The translations under genes and the position numbers were made by a program. From Atriophallophorus winterbourni (taxonomy: Eukaryota; Platyhelminthes; Trematoda; Plagiorchiida; Microphallidae): a stretch of DNA of 64,000 nucleotides. The number at the start of each line of letters is the position of its first letter. Position 1 is the stretch's first letter. The stretch spans positions 62,001-126,000 of the forward strand of contig JACCGJ010014899.1 in NCBI GenBank assembly GCA_013407085.1, written 5' to 3'. The notes below the pieces were generated by a model. It worked only from the letters and a program-made list of their open reading frames with translations, made no database searches and was not told the DNA's origin. This document shows positions 42,428 through 55,400 of the stretch, piece by piece.

Positions 42428-42819
42428 TCAAAATGGGAAGCGATTTTCTATTGCACACTAGAAACTGGATTCACCATTTTGGTTTAAGACCGTCTGTTCG
42501 TTAGATTTTGTCATCAAAGGCAAGTAACGTAGAGCTTTAGTTTGCGTCGGACTTTTTAAGAAAATGTTAACGAATATCCGGGCGCTACCTGTATGTAACC
42601 CAGTACTCCAGCATGAACACACCACGGCAAATCTAAAGGGTTAGCACAGAATGTACACATGTTTATTTTAGTTATTTTTTACACAAAACATTCCATATTC
42701 CGCTTGAAGCTTCCCGCACGAGATGATTCATTAATGCTGACTACCGCAGGTGAAACAAAAAATACACAATAATAGGACTTGAGCATGAGCGAATTGTTCG
42801 AATAAGTTCGTTGAGGTTG
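42428..42819. other. unassigned stretch
   Basis: Nothing recognised. Confidence 0.35.
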
Positions 42820-43080
42820 CTACCATTTATCCGAGATAGCCCCAAGTCTGGCTACTTCGGAATTTGCTACACGGAAATCCATTGCTTTTAGGAAGCTTAG
42901 TTTGAGTTTGCAATTACAGCAGTAGATTGTAGCTTGGATATCTTCAACACAAATGATGTTGCCTCCCTTGTAGCGCTGCAAGCGTGGGCTCGGCTTGTTG
43001 TGCAATACGCGTTCGAAGCAAGATGGGCATTTGTGATGAATAGTTTTATTATGAATCCAGTGGTTTGAAAACGACAACAA
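42820..43080 (-). CDS. possible exon with a CxxC...CxxC zinc-ribbon pattern
   Basis: An 86-codon open frame without a convincing ATG. It reads HHKCPSCFERVLHN, then YKGGNIICVEDIQATIYCCN with CNCKLKL, and ends ISDKW plus TAG. Two CxxC pairs about 35 residues apart are compatible with a zinc-ribbon fold, loosely like the Yippee/Mis18 type, but I cannot assign a family. It lies 105 nt beyond the stop of the minus-strand gene and could be an exon of another transcript, a gene remnant or chance. Confidence 0.3.
   Translation of the reverse strand: MLSFSNHWIHNKTIHHKCPSCFERVLHNKPSPRLQRYKGGNIICVEDIQATIYCCNCKLKLSFLKAMDFRVANSEVARLGAISDKW
43045..43050 (-). terminator. candidate polyadenylation signal of the minus-strand gene
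   Basis: AATAAA on the minus strand, 135 nt after the stop at 43185. Confidence 0.35.
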
Positions 43081-43184
43081 ATATGTAATCGATGCGGAAA
43101 AAAGAAGTCATGCTAAAAGGACAAAAAACATAAGAGGGAAAGCGCGTTGTACAAGTGGATTGAAGGAAAACATTTTGTTTGGGT

Positions 43185-43427
43185 TCAAGTCATGAACAAA
43201 GAACTATAATCCCGCTCCCAAGCGGCGACCGCTTGCTGGTACTTTTTCTTGCCTGTTCCAGGGGTGGGAGTTAGCGCATCGAGTTCCACTTGCGCTTTAG
43301 CCTGACCAACCAAATCCAAATCGGATAGGGAATCACGAATCTTGCGTGATTCTTGCACAACAGCAGGGTGGAGTTGCGAGTTGATGTCATCCAGAATTTC
43401 GGCCATTTGAACGCGCACCAATGTGGG
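43185..43427 (-). CDS. unknown minus-strand gene, last exon
   Basis: 81 codons including TGA after acceptor TTTCGTGTTAG, phase 0. Helix-rich and charged. Confidence 0.72.
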   Translation of the reverse strand, partial: PTLVRVQMAEILDDINSQLHPAVVQESRKIRDSLSDLDLVGQAKAQVELDALTPTPGTGKKKYQQAVAAWERDYSSLFMT

Positions 43428-46400
43428 CTAACACGAAACGAAATGTGATTAGTGAGAGAAGAAAAACTGAAGCCGATAGGCCATCATGAAAAGAGAAGAT
43501 GAACAAACGTACCTTTCCGCGTTGATGCGTGAATATGTCACTAAAGTCCGTGTTATTGTACGCATTCAGCAGACGATCTTCCTCCATGGTAGTGGCTTTA
43601 CTTCGAGCGTCATTTGGTTCGGCTGTTCAGAGAAAACAAGTATCAAGCAAACTGAAAACACGAATATTTAGATATTTTACAGCTATGTTGTAATCAAAGC
43701 AAACGTGAAAACCGTCACAGCAAAACCTTGTGTTTGACTATGTGCGCGTCAAAAGGGACCAAAATAAAACACCTCAAAATAAAAAAGCTTATGGAACGTC
43801 GTCCGTGAAATATGCTTTTAGATAATAACCGAAGCTCGGCTCGGTCTGCCATTTCAATATGCATTGCTCGATGCCGAAACCAGCTCGGATAGTCGTGACA
43901 CTGCTTCAGCACCTGCAGGTACACTTCACAAACGGTTTCTTGCGATTTACCGCAATGAGATGGAGATAGTAGATGAATTTCAGTGGACATTGAAAGTGGT
44001 AAAATGGTAAGCAAAAGTTTAATTTGAAGCCGCAGTTACAAACGGTTCTTACGAAGAGCAACGACGTTCAAATACATGATCAAAAACGTTATAAATGACC
44101 AATGTAGCGTTGTTCTTTCATCCCCTTGAATTTCCCACCACAACCTATTTCTGCTTGTTTGTCGTCAGCCGTTGGAGACAGTAAGAATAATTAAAAATGA
44201 TTTTTAAAGTTTTTAAACCCAACGAAAAAGAAGGAAGCGGTAAATGATTAGCCAGTTAATTTGTAAACGCGTTCCGCCTTAAATAGTAGTAACTTCGTTA
44301 GACCATGTGCCAGTAGTTCGAAAAGGATACTTGAATGTCCGCGGATAAAACATTCCTAGGCGATGAGTATGTATAATATGAAAGCAGAAGCCTGATCCAG
44401 GCAAAGTGCCGCACAGTCAGAGACTGCATGTGGGCTAAGATACTGTCAGGTTGCCCAGGTCTAGACGGATATGAGGCGGAATAAAAATGGTAGTTAGACT
44501 CCAGCGTGTTTCAGCATGCATCTTACTACCGTTGGCCAATCAATTTAGCTCGATGTTAGCCGTACAGCACAGAAATGCTGCACGATTTAATATCCGTGGT
44601 ACAATAGGCACGAATGTACCTATATAACCAGACAGACAAGGTTTCCTACTATGCTATGTAGGAGGTTTCCGTTCTACATGAGCATACAAGGTCATACAAA
44701 GCATATTCGCCAGTGCGTTTGAGCACCCGTGACAATTCGTGGCATCTTATCCAATTTGAATTTATCTTATACTTGGTTGATTCGAATGGCATCTCAAAGG
44801 TTGGAGGGTTACATGGCTCTATGATCGTTCAATCACAACCGAATCGAGTTGAAACGTATAGAAACGTGAGCACTTCACACACACACACACGGAATATGCT
44901 CTGATGGACTTAACAATTTGGCGATGACGATAAAATCCGAACAAGTTCTCTTTCCAGAAAGCTTGTATAGCATTAGATGTGTTAATGCCGGTCATATTTT
45001 ATCGTCAAATAATAGCAGTCACCTATACGCTGGACAACCACACGATTAAGACCGAGCTTTCCTTGTGAACGGTCGCGGTGGAGTTGCTTTCTAGTCTTGT
45101 GTACATTAGAGATGATGCTAACAAGAGGCTTGTGCCAAGTGCGAACCTCCTTAGAAAGGATATTGTGAGATGCATGCTCAGGAACATGGGAAACGTCACT
45201 GGCATGGTTGTCAGAATAGCGTGAAAGTTTGGAAACCACTCCAGGTTCGCTAGTATGCTCTTGCGAATGACTGAAGAACAAGCTTACAAAAGTTATTGCA
45301 ATCTTAGCGATCACGCATTAATCATGTCAACATTGGAAGGCTGCTTTTCCATATGTCAATGTTGGGTTCATGATAATCTGCCAGCAAAAAACAACAACAA
45401 ACGTTGACAGACGATTCGTATTTTTGTGCGAGATTTGAGCAGCACTTGCTCTTATCCCTTCTACTTGGCCAAACAAATTAGGCCATCAAAGTACCAATTT
45501 GTTCAAGCAACTATGTGTAAATCAATGGAATTACGGTCTGACCCAGAATGAAATGCATTGTGATGGGTACTAGAAAAACAATGAGGGTATTATTGAGCAA
45601 TGGTTGAGCAAATATATGTGTGAGGGTGTGCAGATACGACCGAGGAACGACAAACACATTGATTATGTCTTGAGTTGTTGAAGGTGCATTAAATGGAAAG
45701 AATGCAAACTGAATCACACGCGCGCGCTCAAACACAAAAGACGGTGCTCAAACGGAAAGAGAAACAAGCGTCTGACCATGATATGTAGGAATGCCAGGTA
45801 AACAAAGAAAAGCAAAAACTGATTCAAACAACAAATTCAACAAGTTGCGAGAAAATTAATAGTTAATGGATGGGCACAAGGCCATAATTGATTTACACAA
45901 CGTAAACCGGGCTCACACACACACACCACATGATTTTGGGTGTTCTCGGCTACAGCTGGTTGTTTTGTGTGACGAGCGTGGAGAGACGAAATCCACGAGT
46001 GGTGGACCATGAGTCATCGTCACAGCATGCACACACATGTTTTAAAAACATAGTTGAAGCTGGACAGCTTGGCTCACTCATGAAACATGGGATCATTTCT
46101 ACCCGACTCATGGATAGAGCCTAGTGCATAAAGATTCACGAAAGGGGTGGGGGGCGATAGTTTTGTTTGTCGTAGCTTTAGCGGTCACAGGTGCGGTCTT
46201 GTGAATAGTGAGAATTAAAGAAGTCAGGCGTTGCTTCATTCAGAAAAGATTATGTTGAGATACGAGCAAGACACGGTTTAATAGTTTTAGTGGTGTTTTG
46301 AAACAGTTTTGTTCAACTGGCTGGAATTGCAACGCAAAGGCGATACAGCATTCATTTCGACCAAACCTATGCGATGTAAATCGCATGCACTATGCGGGAG

Positions 46401-49400
46401 AATAGTTACTGTGTAGCTCCCTAAGAGTTCCTTCAAAGTTCATTTCTTCTGTCACTTCTCTAATGTTTGTAGGCACAAAACAGTTCTCAATAAAGAGGAT
46501 GGGAAAGTATAAAGAAATGAAACGAATATGCACCATAATTTATGGCTGGAACAAGTATTAACAAGTAAAATTTGTAAACAAACAGACGATTCAGCGAGAC
46601 TGTGAACGAAATCCATGTGAATTCACATTTCTTTCGATGGAAGCCATGCGACAAGCTCCTAGTAACGGCACGAATGTGGCATTGTGCAGTACCGCGCAAT
46701 TAAGGCTGCGATAAATGTGAAAGGCTGTCCTCATTGTAAAGTTGAGACACTTCTAGACAAGTAAGATTAGCAAAAGCGTATCGTCAAGAACCCTACATTG
46801 ATGGCAATAGATGAATAAAGGCGGATGTAATGTGTTACAGTGCCTTTGACTCGATGCGCTGTCGTTCAGGCGTTTACGTGAATATGCTGGGCTGATACGC
46901 AAACACCGGTGGCAATCCGTTTACCTTACATTTAAACCGATATTTTGCAGACATTACACCATTGCACACAAATAAATCGTCAATTTGGGTATAAGAAGGG
47001 GCATAAATAATCAACCCGAGATTGAGGCAAGTAACTGGTTAATGATAGGCTCGCTTTCAACCTAGAGACACCAAGACACAACGCGACATCACATCTAAAT
47101 CGCACGAACTACAATCTTAAATACTATTAACAGCAATAATGATTATGTCAAGTAACTATTGCCAGAGCCTATCAAAATGGTACATCTTTAACACAAATTG
47201 TTTCGGACAGACCCGCCGTATCGCTAAGCTTGATAGAGATCACACGCTCCGTTTACAACAATCATTCTGTCCCAAATGCGATCGGCCACAAGATCGACTG
47301 GCCGATGACAGCTAACCATGAGAGATCAGCATCAGGACGAGTTACGTTCGCAGTAACTGCTAAACCCGTGCAATAGAGGAAACGCTATCAATTGTGCCGC
47401 CCGACAAATGGTCAGTCATTTGAACAGGATGTTTAAACATTGTCACCGAAATGTTTACCAATTGGTCATCAAATGCTAAAAACGTTCAACATAGCATTTA
47501 AGAGTGCAGAATCGCGAAGCGATAAAAATGGACTTACTCAAGATACGCTGCATGTTTCGGAATGAGAGCAACTCGTCAACAGCCTGAAAAAGTCGAAAAT
47601 TTCAGAACCAATTAGATGTAACAAAGCTAAAATAGGCAATCGACATCATCATGATCACCGTCGCTTCAGGCAAGCGACGTCAGCGAAAGATGTGAAATAA
47701 TAAACTTTCGTGTGTAAAACATTCCGATGGAACATAACCAACACAAGCAAACATAGACAATGTGCTAACTCATGCGGGAAAGGATCTTAGGAGATAAAAA
47801 GTCGCGAGAAAATCCATTTCGTCAAATGACACAATCAAATTGAATAAGACTGAGATTACCGCGGATACATCGAATTTATTTTTCTGCAATCAATAATGGA
47901 TATAGTCGACCCGCGCTCTAGGCTTTTGGACGTCGTTTTGTTTACATTTAAACTATTGATGTAGAGTTTAAGAAGTGACATGATGATGTGGCATCGATTT
48001 GTACTTAAGACAGGGTTAAGATAAGCTAACCGGAAAACACCTGGAATAGTACGCTAATGGTTCAATACATTTTCTATCTCTCGTCAATCCATACACCCAG
48101 TTTTCAAGCTGGCTACCTGTTTACTTTCTGAGTCATGCATGCATCCATCTAGTTATCTAACTAGCTGTAGCGAGGTCGTCTGAAATCGATTGAAAGGTGT
48201 ATGTGAACTCAGTATGTATCGGATTTGGGTGACGGTGTGGATCTTCATAACGAGGATGCACTGTGAATGAATGAATGAAAGCACAAGCCTGATCCAGGCC
48301 AAGTGCCGCACAGTCAGAGACTGCACGTGGGTTGAGATACTGTCAGGTTTCCCGAGGCTGGACAGATGCACTGTGGCGCACCAACAAGCCTTGAGTGAAT
48401 CTAATATTTGGAAAGGCAGTTTAAATATCTAAGACTGGCAGGCAGGTGGTCAACAAGCTAGAGGTAAGATATTGAATTGTACGAAAACACAAACTGCTGA
48501 CAGTCATAGGCTGCATTCGGGCTAAGATACTGTCAAGTTGTCTAGGCCTAGAATGACATGAGAAATAAAAGTGGCAGTGGCGTTTCCGCATGAAGCTCAT
48601 TGTGTGTTAGCTTCCTTAGGTCGATGTCGACCATGGATTCATATTACGAGCGCAGGACTGTTCCATGCTCCACAGCGTTTAGAACGATTAAACAGTCCCA
48701 CTCGGGAGTGACAATCTCTTCCGCAGTGATCACAGTGGTAGGCAGTATTTGGACAATCGGCGGCAGTTGCACGCTGCAGGCGTGTTCTAACATTAGCGGT
48801 CGAGAGTAGTACCTGAAATTTCCCAGCTTGAAGATGATGATTTACACTGTGCCTCCAAAGTGAGTATGGAGAGCAAGTTCTTCCCAAATCGTAGGACAAT
48901 TTCAACAGCTTTCATATCTCTTTTGCACACGTCTTTATATCGCAAGTGGGGTCTGCCCAATGGTCGAGTTCCTGATTTCTTTGATTTTACAGTCAACTTG
49001 CGGTTACCTCAAACACGAGAGTTCAATCTGGACAAAATAACAGCTGCTCTGCCAATCCGCTTATCAACCTCCGTGTATAGCGAGAGGTTATCCGCAATAG
49101 TTGAACCAAGATAGGTAAAATGATGTACTGGTTCAAGCTGACAGTTTCCAACAGTGATGATTGCAGGCGATACAATCCCTTGACCAAGGACTTTCGTTTT
49201 GCTCATGCTGATTGTTAGCCCAAAATCTTTGCAGGCCGATGAAAAACAGCCCATTAGCGACTGGAGGTTCTCTTGGGAGTTAACAATAAAGGCTGCATCG
49301 TCGGCACACAGCAGGTCAGGGATTAGCGCATCCCGTGCCTTGGTTTGGGCTCTCAAATCCCAAATCAAAACCCGTTTCATGTTATTTAAGCACACCAGGA

Positions 49401-52400
49401 CATTTAGTGTGCCATGAAACAGTGGAACAACGACAGACAATGCTACCTTTGACAAAGAGTGCCGCAGACAACTTGAACACACAATAGATGTGAATGTGGC
49501 TAAACAAGCTTGGCAGAAAATCATTATTTGCATGATATGAGCAAAAAACTTTCGTCTTCGCCAGTTCGATCCCTAACGTGGTATTGCGAGATCTTTATTT
49601 TCACACATGATTGAACAAGTCAAAATGTACACGTATTTTGGTATACAAGATATTAAAAGCAATATAATAAGTAGAGACAGGAATTGTCGTTGTCGGATTG
49701 AACTGTATAGTCAATGTAATGTGTTGCTCACATCCTCCGCACTTACACACCACAATCGGTTTTTAGTTGTTTGTTGTCACCGAGTGGAGACAGTAAGATT
49801 AAGTTCAGTGAGCCTTGAAACAGTAGTAAACACAAAGTTATACTTGTATGCCACTGTTATATAGGGTTCGTACAACGAACTACGATGTTCAGACACAGAA
49901 TCGCAAAGTGATTCTTGGTCAAAGCACTCAAGGCGCTTATGGATGACCAAAGTAATGTGTTGCTCACATCCCCATCCCTTACACACCACTACCGGTCTCA
50001 GGCTACTACTGTGTCAAGGCTCACTGAACCTGATCTTACTGTCTCCACCTGACGATGGCAAACAGCCAGAAACCGGTAGTGGTGTGTAAGGGATGGGGAT
50101 GTGAGCAACACATTACTTTGGTCATCCATAAGCGCCTCGAGTGCTTGACCATGAATCACTTTGTGATTCCGTGTCTGAACATCGTGGTTCGTTGTACGAA
50201 CCCTATATAGCAGTGGCATACAAGTATGACTTTGTTTACCACTTTACCACTGTGTCAAGGCTCACTGAACCTGATCTTACTGTCTCCATCTGACGACGGC
50301 AAACAGCCAGAAACCGGTAGTGGAATGTAAGGGATGGGGATGTGAGCAACACATTACAGTAGTAAACACAGTTATACGTGTATGGTACTGTTGTACAGGG
50401 TTCTTACAAATAATCGCGACGTTCAAATGGAGAATCACAAAGTGACTCATGGGTAAGTGCTCGAGGCGCTCATAAGAGACCAATAAATTTTGGTGCTCAC
50501 ATCCCCATCCATTACACACCACTGCTGGCTTCTAGTTTTTTTATCGTCACTAAGTGGAGATAGTAAGATTAGGCTAACTGAGCCATGAAACAGCGGATAA
50601 GTGGTAAACAAACCAAGTCATACTGGAATGCCACTGAATGTATAGCCATTCGAAACTGTAAAGCGTAAGAACTTCAAGCGTTTGTGATGAGCATCAATGG
50701 TTGACATCAAACAGAGAAGTGACGCAGCGAAGAGCAATTGATCGGCGATAGAAGCTTCTCGTGGGTGAGCAGTGATGGCTACAGAATCACGAACATCAAT
50801 TTTCTGATAGTTTTATTTCTATTATCTGGATTATGTGGCTTTATTAGTGTCACAAAGCACCCCAGCATTGGCGAGCCGATCGGAAGCGAGTTTATTGCAG
50901 ACGGTTATCTAGTCACATACCCACATTTCAATGTATCAAAATAGCATAATTTTAGCTGCACACTAAACATGTACTGCATGATTGCAGTATCAATATGGAA
51001 AGTCAGCACGTGTATTCAGGTGCGAGGTTGGATTTGGTCAACATTAACTTGTCAAGTTCAGCCTTGAACATGTTCAGGCTTGATGCACAAATGATATGTG
51101 GGCATAGAGTTCCATATAAAACAGACTTTGACAGCAAAGAAAAACCTTCGACAATTTGATCTGGAGTGTGGAATAATTAACTTGTATCCATGCGATCTGC
51201 TACCACGTGCTTCTTGCCGATGAAACAGGTGTTCAAGTGGGTGATCCACTGTATGCAGAATGTTGAACAGCAGGATCAAGTCACCCCTGAGACGACGGTA
51301 CGAAAAGTCAAACAGGTCCAAAGTTGCAATCCTCTCTTCGTTTGGCCCGTTGTATAGTCCGGTCACCAGTATTTTAGCGTGGTTGCAGCAAGGTCTTTTC
51401 CGTTTCCGGAGTGGTGAATATTTTTCACGATGCTCGATTAGCTCTGGTAACTTATTTATCAAGCATTGTGTGTTTGTGTACAAACATTTGATGTTTGATC
51501 TGGATAAAAGTGTTGGATGATGATGAGCATTTGAGCAGATAAGTTGAGTACGCGTGTTGTTCAATCACGCTCCATTAGGTGAACTGCACGCATAAGTGAA
51601 CGAAACGCCACACAAAAAAACGGCTCTCATGAATTTTAATCAAATTTATTCTCATGGCAATACTCTCCAGCCAGCAAATATTGTTCTTTGACTTGTAATT
51701 TGTAATTTGTCTTTCAACACTAGTCTGACGTGGAAATGTCGAAAATTTGCAAACACAGTTTTGTCCTTCTTTATAAACTGAAGGAAACCCACCTGGGATC
51801 GATCAAACAGTCATAAGCACAAAAACTATAAGAACGAATTGCGTTACAAAGCTTTTTCATGACTGGCTAATCCTTCATGGTTAACTCGCTTGACTCTGTT
51901 CGGAATTTCCGATAAAGTTGGCGGTTCGCTTGCGAGATGACTAACGATACTTTACACGCAAAATTTTGAACGCAGCTTTTTTTAATTTTTGCACACGGAT
52001 TTCATGAGTGCGTATCGCAATCTCAGTGGTGGGGATGCCTTGCAATCATTTAACCAAGGATGCGTGATCTTCAAATATCGACTGTCGTTCTTGACTTGGG
52101 ACTATTTTAATCACAAACTATGTGAACCAATAACTCACGGGTTTATTATACTTAAACATGGACGATTAGGGTGACATAAAACCTCCTTTTTGAGGGGAAC
52201 TTTGGTACGGTACAAATAGTTATGGGCAAAGGAAGTATTAGGTGGAATGATGGAAGTATACTCACCTTGGCAGAATCAGCCACAGAGTACAAGCTGTCGG
52301 TCAACGAGTAATTACTGTCGGAATGATCCAGACCGACGCCAATAAGTGAATCACGAGCTGAAAATTAAACGAATATCATTATCCTGAGTGCATGCGTCAC

Positions 52401-55400
52401 GAAACTCTGCGTCGATGTGAGAAGTGTGAAAATGTGAAGATATAAGCAGCACCTACTCTAACACAAAGATATTATTATAACTATTATGATTCCCATTACA
52501 AAGTAGTGATCTTGCACACGAACCAAGACATGTATGATGTATGAATGTATGAAAGCACAAGTCTGATCCAGGCAAAGTGTCGCACAGTCAGAGACTGCAC
52601 GTGGGCTAATATACTGTCAGGTTGCCCAGGCCTAGACAGATATGAGGTGGGAAATAGAAATGGTAATGAGACTCCAGCGTGTTTCAGCATGCAGCTCACT
52701 ACCGTTTACCAATCAATTTAGCACGATGTTAGCCGCACAGCACAAAAATGCTGCACGATTGCACATCCGTGCAATCCGAACCAAGACATGACAGAAATTT
52801 GAGGCCAGAAAATTAGTGAACTATCTCCAAACATATTTGAGCGACCTGGAAATGAACAAACATCAATTGAAAAGGGAAAAAAGCTTTTCAACATGTCACA
52901 GGAAGTTCATAAGCCTGTAAGAATTCAAACGGAGGTTTTTGGTACGAGTGGTGTAGCATGTCGATTGTCAAGCAAGCTACTGGAAATAGACAAGAGTTAT
53001 GATTCAGTTTCTCAGTGATCCGCTCTAGATTGTTTAAGAGAAGATGTGACCCATGAGATCACAAGATGAACGATCATTAGGGGTGATCGAAAATCGGTGC
53101 CTTTGGGTAACCTCATCTTGCATATTACTTCACATTTTAACGGTTCACCTGGTATATTTTAGCACTTCTTACATGACTTTTTAATGCTCAACGTTGCATC
53201 AGAATTGTTTAAAGCGCAATCTCTGTTCCTTATGATAATATTGAAGCAGCGTTTTTCAACGTGCGATGGACAAATTAACATTATCCTCAATCATACTTTT
53301 CACCCTATGAATGACAATCGCCCGTCGCCGGTCAAACATTTTCGAAAGCTCGATCAAAGTACGTCATATTACCTTCAAGAACATCTTCAATTTGTTAAAC
53401 TATTGTTTAACAAATTAATGTCGTTAATATGATATGCAAATATTTAGCGACGTTTTGTTCTATCATAATTATTCTTAAAATGAAATTTCAGGTCTTTTCG
53501 AATATAGCTATGACCCTTTTCGCTTCGCCGTCAAGCCTTTCTAGTAAGTCCAATGGCGAGAACCATCTAGCTAGATTGTTCAAGGTAAACGTGCCAATCA
53601 AAGTAGACAGTGAACGCAAGTTGAAACCTGACACTACGGCGCGTGCTGTGTACTTCATTAAGCATAACCACAAACCAACAAAGTACCGTAATTGATGGAG
53701 CATGGTGTGTATTCGACGAGAAGCGGTGGTGTGTCCAACATAAAGAGTAAACACGAAAAGGATTGAGGGAAATGCGTAATGTCTTGTCGCTGGATCATAA
53801 TCTCCACATGCAAACACCATGCACACGCCTATAGATGAATACACGTTTGAAACCAGACAAAATGTATAATTGTGGATGCGATTGTGCACACATCTCCTGA
53901 ACGTGTCTTGGTAAAAAAAGGATCAACGGACTGAAACGAACAACAACCGTGGTTATCAACTGTCACATAAATCAGCTGACGAGAAATCAATATTGTGGTG
54001 TTTCCACAACGAATGAGCGACATAAATCGATGGCAGGAACGTGTGGACTGGTGGGCGTTTCACTACTAGTCATACGATTTTCGTTTGTTGTCGAAATTGA
54101 TTGTCGAACGGAGGCACGAAACCGAGCTGAGGATGTTGAAGTGTAATGAAGGCGAATGTGAACGAGATATGACATTGATGAGGAACATATCACCAAGCGA
54201 ATGTGCACTATTTAATTCTACCACACCATAAGGTAGAGCGGTGTTGAAAACGTGTACCCGAAGAATGTGTATGTGTGTGATGTAAAAGCACAAGCCGCAC
54301 AGTCAGAGACTGCACGTGGGCGAAGATACTGTCAGGTTGTTCAGGCCTAGACAGATATGAGAATGAAAATAGAAGTGAGACTCCAGCCTGTTTCAGCATG
54401 TACCTCTGACCAATCAATTTAGCACGGTGTTAGCCACACAGCACAAAGTAATGCACGATTGCACATCCGTGCCCGACAAAGAGCAAAAACTCTAGGACAG
54501 TTTTATCAATGAAAGGGTCAGCCAACCGTTTTTACACACAGGCGCTGTAATTGTCGGCGGAAAAATGGGTTTGGTGATATCAAATAGCGGACGATCGAAC
54601 GTGGAAACGCGAACAAATGCAGACCGATTTAAAAGCGACAAGACAGTGATTCTGACGTTGAAACACATTCGACAAAAGTCGAGAGAACTGACAACAGGAC
54701 TTGTTTGATAGGCTTGTCAACAAAGCATGGGCAAGTGTCACACACAAGCGGTGTGTACAAAGAAACAAGACTGTTGTGAATGCGCGAACCGTTGAGGGAG
54801 ACAAAAATTAAGCTGTGCAGGCAATTTAAACTAACAACTCATGATGGGTAAAACGATTATATACTACACATGTAATTTAACGTTAATTTTCAAATTCTAG
54901 AGCCAAGTGTTCCCTAAAAACGTCGGAAAAAAGCATCAATTCTGTTAGAAAAACCGGTGACATGTTACATGTAGATGACTAAGGTGTCACGGACATGCTA
55001 AATGCTATATGAATACTGTTACGAGCAAAATTCAGGGTAACATTGTGAAGCTGAGAATGTGTAAAGTAGCGTATTGCTGTCTAAAATGCATAAATTTATC
55101 GACCGAATTTCTATTGATGCAGTCACCTGCACTGTCCAGTTTTAGGCCTTAAGTGACTAGAGTGACACGCTACTAACAGTCAGCATTACACCGGCATCAA
55201 GTACCAAGTGCTTAACTGTCATACAATCATGACAGTGAAAATGCTAAACAAGATGAGGAAGGGTGGCACATATAAAGCTACTGAACTTGTTCATTAGATA
55301 CAAACACAGTGGAATGAAGTGCCTACACCGCAGATCAAACATGCATTCAAGCAAGTGTTGTGAACGAGTAGAGCGGCATCCGCATGACAGCTTCCTTGCG

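Noticed and set aside
50738..50944. 68-codon plus-strand frame with a hydrophobic segment (NINFLIVLFLLSGLCGFI)
   Set aside because: It starts only from a TTG, sits beside the foldback repeat, and has no splice or family support.
53429..53889. Overlapping open frames on both strands, and a possible CAG...GTAAGT mini-exon near 53490-53550
   Set aside because: No family match and no phase partner on the plus strand; treated as chance.
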